Assembly: GCA_024643585.1 (NCBI GenBank)
Contig: JAHEMP010000158.1
Coordinates: 1-5,789, forward strand
Length of the DNA stretch: 5,789 nt
DNA from: Crocinitomicaceae bacterium
Lineage (GTDB): Bacteria; Bacteroidota; Bacteroidia; Flavobacteriales_D; Crocinitomicaceae
Direction of reading: 5' to 3'
A program made the translations under genes and the position numbers. This document shows, in pieces, positions 1-5,592 of this stretch; position 1 is the stretch's first letter; every line of letters begins with the position of its first letter. The notes beneath the pieces were generated by a model. That model did not search any database and was not told the DNA's origin. It saw only the letters and a list, made by a program, of their open reading frames with translations.

Positions 1-970
1 TTTTCATTGTTGCTGAACCTTCTTGAACTTTACATTTACAGGTACTGCAAACTCCACCTCGACAAGAATAGGGTGGGTCGTATCCTTCATTGTTCAATGT
101 GTCGATAATTCCTTTTCCTTTAATCTTGTATTTGATATGTATTTCTTCTCCTTCAAGAATCACCTTAATGTCACTTGCAACTTCTTTTAGATCGCCAGAA
201 GCTACTGATTCGTCTTTTGGCGTCGGAGCAACAAATAATTCCTTTTTTATTTTTGATTTAGGAACCCCAAAAAGAGCGAGTTGAGCCTCGGCTGCCTCGA
301 TCATTCCTATTGGTCCGCAAAGGAAAAAAGCATCTGCTTTGAGAACGTCTAAATTTTCCTTGACCAAGCTCTCTACCATCTCTTGATCCATCAACCCCTT
401 TTTGTAAGAGTCATCTTCTTCATCCGAGAAAATGTAATGTGGTTTAACATTGGAAAGTGCGTCAATCTCATCTTGAAAAATCATGGCGTTTAAGTCATAA
501 TTTCCATAAAATAATTGCATTTCACGTCCGGTTTCTTGAATTTTCTTTGCAATTGACAAAATAGGAGTGATGCCACTTCCACCTGAAAATGCTACAATAT
601 TTTTATGCTCATCTTTTAATATGAACTGACCTTCGGGATGACTACAAAGAATTTTCGTTCCAGCTTTTGCCTCTCGGTTGAACCATGTAGAAACTTTACC
701 CAGTTTCATTTCTTTAACAGCAATCGACAAATCTTCGTTTGAACCGCTGCAAATGGAATAGGAACGACGTTGATCTTCGCCATCTACGTTCACTATGAAA
801 TTGATATATTGCCCTGGGATAAAATGAAATTTATCTTTTAATTCCTCAGGAATGTCCAATACTATCTGTACACTTAAATCTGTCAATCGACGAACTTCCT
901 TAATTGTGATTTCAAAAAAGCCACGAGGAATTTTACCTTCTTTTTTCTTTAAAAACTTAAATAATGCCAT
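1..970 (-). CDS. PaaE-like ferredoxin/FAD oxidoreductase, second tandem copy (3' end beyond the window)
   Basis: This gene encodes an electron-transfer reductase. From its domains it should take electrons from NAD(P)H to FAD and then to a [2Fe-2S] cluster for an oxygenase or other acceptor in the cytoplasm. Visible are 323 residues starting from ATG at 970. The FAD-binding barrel carries RRSYSIC (68-74), the nucleotide-binding domain carries GGSGITP (130-136) and CGP (218-220), and the C-terminal ferredoxin domain carries cluster cysteines C303, C308 and C311. The fourth cysteine and about 30 residues lie beyond the left edge. A lysine-rich N-terminal extension of about 18 residues (MALFKFLKKK...) is absent from the neighbouring copy. 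The start lies 6 nt after the stop of the upstream reductase, so the two are almost certainly cotranscribed. S182-D183-E184 stands where the other copy has S-R-E, hinting at a different preference between NADH and NADPH. Family assignment is firm; whether it serves the phenylacetyl-CoA epoxidase is not. Confidence 0.88.
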   Translation of the reverse strand, partial: MALFKFLKKKEGKIPRGFFEITIKEVRRLTDLSVQIVLDIPEELKDKFHFIPGQYINFIVNVDGEDQRRSYSICSGSNEDLSIAVKEMKLGKVSTWFNREAKAGTKILCSHPEGQFILKDEHKNIVAFSGGSGITPILSIAKKIQETGREMQLFYGNYDLNAMIFQDEIDALSNVKPHYIFSDEEDDSYKKGLMDQEMVESLVKENLDVLKADAFFLCGPIGMIEAAEAQLALFGVPKSKIKKELFVAPTPKDESVASGDLKEVASDIKVILEGEEIHIKYKIKGKGIIDTLNNEGYDPPYSCRGGVCSTCKCKVQEGSATMK

Positions 971-976
971 GTTTTC

Positions 977-2050
977 TTAATCATCAAATGAAACTACAAT
1001 TTTATCGCTTGTCGGATGTGCCTGGCAGGTAAGTGTATATCCCGCTTCTATTTCATCCGGTTCTAATCCATAATTTATGGTCATACGAGCACTACCTTCT
1101 AGAATTTTTGCTTTGCACGTACAACATACTCCACCTTTACAAGCAAAAGGCAAATCAGCACCTGCTTCATGCGCAGCGTCTAAAATGGTTTGCCCAGAAA
1201 GCAAATTAAGATCAATTTCGTCTCCATCTAAAATGATTTTCACATTTGACGTTACATCGTTTGCCGTAACTTCGGGTTTCTCTACTGCCTTATTGTCACC
1301 AGGCGATGTAAACAATTCAAAATGGATGTGGTCAGATGAGATGCCGTTATTTTCCATTGCTGCTTTCACGGCGAAAATCATTTCTTCAGGTCCACAAATA
1401 AATACATCATCAATATTCTCATGATGTAAAAACGTTTTAAAAAGAGCATTTGTTTTCTCTTCGTCGATTCTTCCTTTTTGAAGTTTATTGCCTAGGCTTT
1501 CTCTCGATAGAATATGGGTGATTCTCAATCTATTTAGAAAGATATTTTTTAAAGCTTCGATTTCTTCTTTAAAAACAATACTGTTTGAATTTTTATTTCC
1601 GTAAAATAGACTTACAGTGCTGTCCAACTCCGTATTTAATATTGTTTTGGCAATAGAAAGTATTGGAGTTATACCTGAACCAGCTGCGAACAAAGCATAC
1701 GATTTCTCGTTTTTAGAATCCAAATGAGGCGTAAATTTACCCATCGGCGTCATTACCTCCAATTCATCTCCGACGCTTAAAAGTTCATTCGCGTAAGTTG
1801 AAAATTTACCCTTTTCGACTTTTTTGATAGCTACCGTCCATTCATTTTCATAGGGTGCTGAGCACAATGAATAAGAACGTCTAATTTCTTCTCCTTCGAG
1901 TTGCGTCTTTAGAGTAAGATACTGGCCGGCTTCGAAATGATAGTCCGACTTTAATTCGTCAGGAATCGAAAAGGAAACTGAAACACAATCTTCAGTTTCA
2001 TGAATAATTTCGGCAATTTTAAGTGTATGAAATTTTGGTGTCATTCTCAT
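977..2050 (-). CDS. paaE: Phenylacetyl-CoA epoxidase reductase subunit PaaE
   Basis: PaaE passes electrons from NADPH through FAD and a [2Fe-2S] cluster to the diiron centre of PaaA. The 357-residue protein matches the usual length of PaaE (about 356 in E. coli) and has the full architecture. The FAD domain has RRSYSLC (57-63), the NAD(P) domain has AGSGITP (123-129) and CGP (219-221), and the C-terminal plant-type ferredoxin domain has C304, C309, C312 and C342. The start of the ferredoxin motif (ACKGGVC) and the later NY-LEPDE-AGY segment are close to E. coli PaaE as I recall it. S182-R183-E184 fits the NADP 2'-phosphate-contacting motif of this reductase superfamily. An alternative ATG at 2044 gives MTPKFH, which aligns better with the E. 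coli N-terminus (MTTFHS). The gene is transcribed away from paaA and is followed 6 nt later by a paralogue. Compared with E. coli, where paaE closes the paaABCDE run, it has moved and changed strand. Confidence 0.93.
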   Translation of the reverse strand: MRMTPKFHTLKIAEIIHETEDCVSVSFSIPDELKSDYHFEAGQYLTLKTQLEGEEIRRSYSLCSAPYENEWTVAIKKVEKGKFSTYANELLSVGDELEVMTPMGKFTPHLDSKNEKSYALFAAGSGITPILSIAKTILNTELDSTVSLFYGNKNSNSIVFKEEIEALKNIFLNRLRITHILSRESLGNKLQKGRIDEEKTNALFKTFLHHENIDDVFICGPEEMIFAVKAAMENNGISSDHIHFELFTSPGDNKAVEKPEVTANDVTSNVKIILDGDEIDLNLLSGQTILDAAHEAGADLPFACKGGVCCTCKAKILEGSARMTINYGLEPDEIEAGYTLTCQAHPTSDKIVVSFDD

Positions 2051-2066
2051 CTAAATATTGAGGGCA

Positions 2067-2095
2067 CAAAGTTAAGATTTTAAAAGTTTCGACAA
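2067..2095 (-). promoter_or_regulatory. Bacteroidota-type promoter for the reductase pair
   Basis: Read on the minus strand, TAACTTTG at 2074-2067 matches the Bacteroidota -7 consensus TAnnTTTG exactly. A TTG (2095-2093) lies 18 nt upstream of it, inside the 17-23 nt range reported for Flavobacterium. Transcription should begin near 2062, giving a leader of roughly 12-18 nt before ATG 2050 or 2044. No Shine-Dalgarno sequence is visible, which is normal in this phylum. The promoter is predicted from motif and position only. Confidence 0.6.
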
Positions 2096-2151
2096 TATAA
2101 CTTATCTTCTTTAAATTGATTCTAAACTTTATGTATTCTATTCGTGTTTAA

Positions 2152-2165
2152 TTGACTTAAATCAA
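2152..2165. promoter_or_regulatory. FNR/CRP-like palindrome overlapping the paaA promoter
   Basis: TTGACTTAAATCAA differs from the FNR-box consensus TTGAT-N4-ATCAA at one position. Its left half contains the TTG of the predicted -33 element, and its centre (2158.5) lies about 30 nt upstream of the predicted start. Binding there would more likely block RNA polymerase than recruit it. A CRP/FNR-family regulator responding to oxygen or redox state would make sense for an O2-consuming epoxidase. In AT-rich DNA a chance match is a real alternative, and no regulator gene lies in the window. Confidence 0.35.
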
Positions 2166-2182
2166 GATTTACCGTAAATTTG
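2152..2182 (+). promoter_or_regulatory. Bacteroidota-type promoter for paaABCD
   Basis: TTG at 2152-2154 and TAAATTTG at 2175-2182 are separated by 20 nt and match the TTG / TAnnTTTG promoter form of Bacteroidota exactly. The expected transcription start is near 2187-2189. An in-frame TTG codon at 2180 is the end of the -7 box and so cannot be the paaA start. This supports translation from ATG 2204, with a leader of about 15 nt. The site lies 57 nt beyond the -33 element of the divergent reductase promoter, so the two promoters do not overlap. Confidence 0.68.
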
Positions 2183-2203
2183 TACAAACGAATGCAATTA
2201 GCA

Positions 2204-3154
2204 ATGGAACAAAAATATAGTCAGGAAGAACTTGAAAAGAGATTCCAAGATAAAATTGATAACGACATTAAAATTGAACCAAATGATTGGATGCCTGATG
2301 CGTATAGAAAGACATTGGTGCGTCAGATTTCGCAACACGCTCACTCTGAAATAGTTGGAATGCTGCCAGAAGGCAATTGGATTACAAGAGCTCCAAACTT
2401 ACGCAGAAAGGCGGTTTTGTTGGCAAAAGTTCAAGACGAAGCAGGTCATGGTTTGTACCTTTATTCGGCCGTTGAAACATTGGGCGCAGACAGAGAAGAA
2501 ACCATCGACGATTTGCATTCAGGAAAAGCTAAATACTCTTCCATTTTTAATTATCCAACTTTGACGTGGGCCGATATGGGCGCTGTTGGTTGGTTGGTTG
2601 ATGGTGCGGCGATAATGAATCAAGTACCATTGTGCAGATGTTCTTATGGTCCATATGCACGTGCTATGGTGCGTGTGTGTAAAGAAGAATCCTTTCATCA
2701 GCGACAAGGTTATGAAATTATTGCCAAATTGGCGCAAGGGACTCCAGAACAGAAGGAAATGGCGCAAGATGCTTTAAACCGTTTTTGGTGGCCATCGTTG
2801 ATGATGTTTGGACCTAATGATGACGATTCTCCGAATAGCGCTTTATCCATTAAATGGAAAATTAAGCGATTTTCAAATGATGAATTGCGTCAGCAGTTTA
2901 TTGATGTTACTGTTCCTCAAGCCGAATTAATTGGTCTAACAGTTCCAGATAAAGATTTGAAATTTAACGAGGAAACGGGGCATTATGAGCATGGCCCAAT
3001 AAATTGGGATGAATTTTGGGAAGTTGTAAAAGGAAATGGACCGTGCAACGAAGACCGAATCAATACAAGACGAAGTGCAAAAGAAAATGGTGAGTGGGTT
3101 AGAGCTGCAGCCAATGCTTTTGCTGAAAAAAGAAAAATGAGAGTTGCCGTATAA
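2204..3154 (+). CDS. paaA: Phenylacetyl-CoA 1,2-epoxidase catalytic subunit PaaA
   Basis: PaaA is the diiron catalytic subunit that inserts one atom of O2 into the ring of phenylacetyl-CoA, giving the 1,2-epoxide in the cytoplasm. From ATG 2204 the protein has 316 residues (E. coli about 309) and is strongly similar over its whole length. Key stretches are DWMPDAYRKTL (28-38), HSEIVGMLPEGNW (47-59), QDEAGHG (77-83), YSSIFNYPTL (111-120) and KEESFHQRQG (160-169). Iron ligands visible are E49 and the two ExxH motifs E79/H82 and E162/H165. Longer starts exist at TTG 2180 and ATG 2192. The first lies inside the promoter -7 box, and the second would leave only a few nt of leader. ATG 2204 (MEQKYSQEELEKRF) aligns with the E. 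coli N-terminus. It is the first gene of a run continuing into paaB after 33 nt. Older literature calls it paaG. Confidence 0.97.
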   Translation: MEQKYSQEELEKRFQDKIDNDIKIEPNDWMPDAYRKTLVRQISQHAHSEIVGMLPEGNWITRAPNLRRKAVLLAKVQDEAGHGLYLYSAVETLGADREETIDDLHSGKAKYSSIFNYPTLTWADMGAVGWLVDGAAIMNQVPLCRCSYGPYARAMVRVCKEESFHQRQGYEIIAKLAQGTPEQKEMAQDALNRFWWPSLMMFGPNDDDSPNSALSIKWKIKRFSNDELRQQFIDVTVPQAELIGLTVPDKDLKFNEETGHYEHGPINWDEFWEVVKGNGPCNEDRINTRRSAKENGEWVRAAANAFAEKRKMRVAV

Positions 3155-3187
3155 GCAAGTCTTAAATTGAATTTAAAAAACAGTACA

Positions 3188-3475
3188 ATGAGCAAAAATG
3201 ATTGGCCTCTTTGGGAGGTTTTCATCCGAAGCAAACAAGGTTTGAACCACAAACATGTCGGTAGTCTACGCGCTGCTGATGCAGAGATGGCAATTGAGAA
3301 TGCACGAGATGTATATACAAGAAGATCCGAAGGAATTAGTATTTGGGTGATTGAATCCAACAATGTTTATGCTTCTGACCCTTCAGACATGGATTCTCTG
3401 TTTGAACCTTCTCAGACTAAAGTATACAGACACCCAACTTTTTATGTTGTTCCGGATGGAATTTCTCACATGTAA
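3188..3475 (+). CDS. paaB: Phenylacetyl-CoA epoxidase subunit PaaB
   Basis: PaaB is a small non-catalytic subunit needed for activity of the epoxidase; it is known to bridge the PaaAC heterodimers. From ATG 3188 the product is 95 residues, the same length as E. coli PaaB. It carries the family signature throughout: WPLWEVFIR near the start, then KQGLNHKHVGSL, ENARDVYTRRSEG and SIWV, and a C-terminal KVYRHPTFY...PDGI.HM. An in-frame TTG at 3167 would add seven residues (MNLKNST) with no counterpart in the E. coli protein, so the ATG was chosen. It sits 33 nt after paaA and 9 nt before paaC, consistent with one transcript. Confidence 0.97.
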   Translation: MSKNDWPLWEVFIRSKQGLNHKHVGSLRAADAEMAIENARDVYTRRSEGISIWVIESNNVYASDPSDMDSLFEPSQTKVYRHPTFYVVPDGISHM

Positions 3476-3484
3476 AATCTAAAC

Positions 3485-4237
3485 ATGAAAGAACATTTGT
3501 TTGAATATTTATTGCGTTTAGGGGATGACAGCTTAATCCTTGGTCACCGGGTGTCCGAATGGTGTGGTCATGGTCCAATTCTTGAGGAAGATATCGCACT
3601 GACGAACATATCATTGGATTTGATCGGTCAAGCAACTTCTTTGCTGAAATATGCTGGAGAGGTTGAAGGAAAAGGTCGTGACGAAGATCAACTCGCTTTT
3701 CTCAGATTAGAACATGACTATAAAAATTGTCTTTTGGTCGAACAGCTTAACGGAGATTTTGGCATGACCATTATGAGACAATTTTTGTTTGACGCATATC
3801 GACTGCCATTATTTGAAGCATTGATCCATTCTAGTGATTCTCAACTTGCAGCGATCGCAGAAAAGTCTTTGAAAGAAACAAAGTATCATTACCGACATTC
3901 TGCTGAATGGGTAATTCGATTAGGCGACGGAACGGAAGAATCACATGAAAGAATACAAAAAGCTGTCAATAGTTTATTCAAATATCATGTTGATTTATTT
4001 TTTACAAATCACGTGGACGATGCCTTGTTAAAAGAAGGTATTGTGCCAGAAATGAAAGCTATACACAACAAATGGATGGAATCGGTAAAAAATGTTTTTT
4101 CTGAAGCTACACTTGAAATTCCTAGTAACAATTGGGAACAATCCGGCGGTCGTTTAGGTCGTCATTCTGAGCATTTAGGACTATTATTGGCTGAAATGCA
4201 ATACATGCAAAGGGCTTATCCAAACATGGAATGGTAA
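3485..4237 (+). CDS. paaC: Phenylacetyl-CoA epoxidase structural subunit PaaC
   Basis: PaaC is the ferritin-fold partner of PaaA. It forms the stable PaaAC heterodimer and helps bind phenylacetyl-CoA but does not hold a diiron centre. The 250-residue product matches the family length (E. coli about 248). Recognisable stretches are YLLRLGDDSL (8-17), SEWCGHGP (24-31), NISLDLIGQA (41-50), LLVEQLNGDF (83-92), KETKYHYRHSAEW (130-142), and the C-terminal GRHSEHLG followed by LAEMQY. The segment equivalent to the first ExxH of the catalytic subunit reads DLIGQ (45-49), which agrees with loss of iron binding in this subunit. It starts 9 nt after paaB, and its last 7 nt overlap the start of paaD, suggesting translational coupling. 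Confidence 0.96.
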   Translation: MKEHLFEYLLRLGDDSLILGHRVSEWCGHGPILEEDIALTNISLDLIGQATSLLKYAGEVEGKGRDEDQLAFLRLEHDYKNCLLVEQLNGDFGMTIMRQFLFDAYRLPLFEALIHSSDSQLAAIAEKSLKETKYHYRHSAEWVIRLGDGTEESHERIQKAVNSLFKYHVDLFFTNHVDDALLKEGIVPEMKAIHNKWMESVKNVFSEATLEIPSNNWEQSGGRLGRHSEHLGLLLAEMQYMQRAYPNMEW

Positions 4238-4716
4238 AGGAATCACAAATTTGGAATTGGTTGGAGTCCGTTAGCGATCCCGAGGTTCCAGTTTTGTCTG
4301 TTGTTGACCTTGGAGTTGTTCGAAAAGTCGAAGTTTCGGAGAGCGGAACTAAAATTACGATTACCCCAACCTATAGTGGTTGCCCCGCTATGCAAGTAAT
4401 AGAGGAAGATATTCGCAGAAAATTATTGCAAGAAGGGCTATCAAATTTAGAGGTTGTAACGGCTTTGAGTCCAGCTTGGACAACGGATTGGCTAAGTGAA
4501 AACGGTCGAAGAAAATTGAAGGAGTACGGGATTGCCCCTCCCGAAAATGAAGTTGACAAAAGTTTGCTTTTTTCCAAACCCATTGTCGTCCCTTGTCCAA
4601 ATTGCAATTCGAAAGAAACAAAAATGGTAAGCGAATTTGGAAGTACTGCCTGCAAGGCTCATTATCAATGTTTAAGTTGTAAAGAACCCTTCGATTATTT
4701 CAAATGCTTAAGATAA
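4231..4716 (+). CDS. paaD: Phenylacetate pathway MIP18-family protein PaaD with zinc-ribbon-like tail
   Basis: PaaD is required for phenylacetate use and is thought to help assemble iron-sulfur or iron centres of the epoxidase, although it is not part of the purified enzyme. The 161-residue protein has an N-terminal MIP18/DUF59 domain (about 1-95) with DPEVPVLS (16-23), YSGCPAM (48-54, containing the conserved C51) and SPAWTTDWLS (80-89). A C-terminal cysteine cluster has C122, C125, C141, C147, C150 and C159, which looks like a metal-binding ribbon and is usual in PaaD. Its ATG lies within the paaC end (ATGGTAA, 7-nt overlap), so it probably depends on termination of paaC translation. The related SUF-associated DUF59 proteins lack this tail, which together with the context makes PaaD secure. 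Confidence 0.94.
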   Translation: MVKESQIWNWLESVSDPEVPVLSVVDLGVVRKVEVSESGTKITITPTYSGCPAMQVIEEDIRRKLLQEGLSNLEVVTALSPAWTTDWLSENGRRKLKEYGIAPPENEVDKSLLFSKPIVVPCPNCNSKETKMVSEFGSTACKAHYQCLSCKEPFDYFKCLR

Positions 4717-4739
4717 AGCAAGAACAAAAAATTTCTTTA

Positions 4740-4747
4740 TACATTTG
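4740..4747 (+). promoter_or_regulatory. Possible -7 promoter element for the DUF3467 gene
   Basis: TACATTTG fits the Bacteroidota -7 consensus TAnnTTTG exactly and lies 17 nt before ATG 4765, in the short gap after paaD. No TTG is present at the expected upstream distance (about 4714-4722), so the promoter is incomplete. If active, it would let the DUF3467 gene be expressed independently of the phenylacetate genes; otherwise it could be read through from the paaA promoter, since no convincing terminator lies between. Confidence 0.4.
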
Positions 4748-4764
4748 CAAACAACCTTATAACA

Positions 4765-5076
4765 ATGGATAACAAAAACGAAAATCAAGTAAATATTGAA
4801 TTAACCGAAGATATTGCTTTAGGAGTTTATTCTAATTTGGCTATTATTACGCATTCACCTGCTGAAATCATTAGTGATTTTGTTCAATTGATGCCTGGAA
4901 TGCCGAAAGGAAAAGTTAGATCACGAGTAATAATGACTCCTCAAAATGCTAAAAGATTTATGCATGCTCTTATGGAGAACATACAAAAGTATGAGCAGTC
5001 CTTCGGAACCATTCAGGAAAACGAGGGGCAAACAATGCCGCCAATGAATTTTGGACCTCCAACTACCCAAGCTTGA
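4765..5076 (+). CDS. DUF3467 family protein
   Basis: The 103-residue soluble protein matches the DUF3467 family, which is common in Bacteroidota and has no established function. The core covers about residues 9-77: VNIELTEDIALGVYSNLAIITHSPAEIISDF, then a PGMPKGKVRSRVIMTP stretch and the AKRFMHALMENIQKYE helix. The tail (about 85-103) is low in complexity and rich in Pro, Gln and Met. There is no signal peptide or membrane segment. It starts 48 nt after paaD behind a possible promoter of its own, so its link to phenylacetate breakdown is positional only and it may be a housekeeping gene. The assignment rests on sequence recognition, and I cannot give a role. Confidence 0.85.
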   Translation: MDNKNENQVNIELTEDIALGVYSNLAIITHSPAEIISDFVQLMPGMPKGKVRSRVIMTPQNAKRFMHALMENIQKYEQSFGTIQENEGQTMPPMNFGPPTTQA

Positions 5077-5125
5077 TACTATATTGAAAAAAAATGCGTT
5101 ATTTTATCTCCTCATTAAATAGATT

Positions 5126-5536
5126 ATGAAAAAAATACTTGTTGCACTATTGATTTTAACGGCATTTGCTCCGGCATGCAAAAAGAGAAGCACTCCAAAA
5201 AGAATTGACAGATTAATAATGGGTCAAACTTGGCGTTTGGAAAAAATTATTGATAGTAATATTAATTATTCGGCAGAGTATAGTGGTTATACTTTCGATT
5301 TCACAAAAGAAATGCAATTAAATGTAGCAACTCCTGATTCAACATTTACTGGATTGTGGGACAGACAAGAAGTTAAAAACCCAGCCATTTTAATTTTAAC
5401 GACACCAAACGCGGGACCAACAAAAAGACTTGGCGACGACTGGAACGTAATTTTCCTATCTAAGGATGAGTTCCGTTTAGAGAGATTAAACGATAAGAAA
5501 AATCCAAATGATGAATGCATTTTTAGAAAAATGTAA
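5126..5536 (+). CDS. Small predicted lipoprotein, lipocalin-like
   Basis: The 136-residue protein begins with a type II signal peptide: MKK, a hydrophobic stretch (4-14) and an APAC lipobox, with C18 as the expected lipid-bearing residue. The lipobox is slightly unusual, with Ala rather than Leu at -3. After C18 come basic residues (KKR) and no acidic surface-export signal, so an inner-facing membrane location is more likely than surface display. The mature part has a GQTW motif (33-36), alternating short beta-strand-like segments, a GLW at 76-78 and a W-VIFLS stretch (106-112). This resembles the small lipocalin-like lipoproteins of Bacteroidota, but the fold call is tentative. It follows the DUF3467 gene by 49 nt and is the last gene before the terminator. 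No specific function can be inferred. Confidence 0.72.
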   Translation: MKKILVALLILTAFAPACKKRSTPKRIDRLIMGQTWRLEKIIDSNINYSAEYSGYTFDFTKEMQLNVATPDSTFTGLWDRQEVKNPAILILTTPNAGPTKRLGDDWNVIFLSKDEFRLERLNDKKNPNDECIFRKM

Positions 5537-5558
5537 GGTCAACAAATAAATTGATTGT

Positions 5559-5590
5559 AAAAAAAGCGCTTATAATTGAGCGCTTTTTTT
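5559..5590. terminator. Bidirectional intrinsic terminator
   Basis: A perfect 12-bp inverted repeat, AAAAAAAGCGCT (5559-5570) and AGCGCTTTTTTT (5579-5590), encloses an 8-nt loop. The GCGCT core is flanked by an A7 and a T7 tract, so the structure can end transcription on either strand. It lies 22 nt after the lipoprotein stop and 2 nt beyond the stop of the converging methyltransferase gene. It is the first convincing terminator downstream of the paaA promoter. Confidence 0.88.
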
Positions 5591-5592
5591 AT

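Noticed and set aside
1077..1424. Plus-strand open frame of 115 codons opposite paaE
   Set aside because: It lies wholly antisense to a well-supported reductase gene, has no recognisable domain and no promoter; it is a shadow of the coding strand.
2180..2203. Upstream starts for paaA (TTG 2180, ATG 2192)
   Set aside because: TTG 2180 is inside the TAAATTTG promoter box and ATG 2192 would leave a leader of only a few nt; homologue alignment favours ATG 2204.
3167..3187. TTG start giving PaaB seven extra residues
   Set aside because: The ATG at 3188 gives exactly the known 95-residue length and N-terminus of PaaB.
2983..3363. Minus-strand open frame of 126 codons spanning the paaA/paaB junction
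   Set aside because: It covers the 3' end of paaA and most of paaB antisense, and its composition looks like reverse translation of those genes rather than a protein.
4705..4720. Small hairpin TGCTT / AAGCA at the end of paaD, considered as a terminator
   Set aside because: The stem is only 5 bp, overlaps the stop codon and has no T tract after it.
5084..5112. Possible promoter before the lipoprotein gene (TTG 5084-5086, TATCTCCT 5105-5112)
   Set aside because: The -7 candidate matches TAnnTTTG poorly; spacing alone is not enough.
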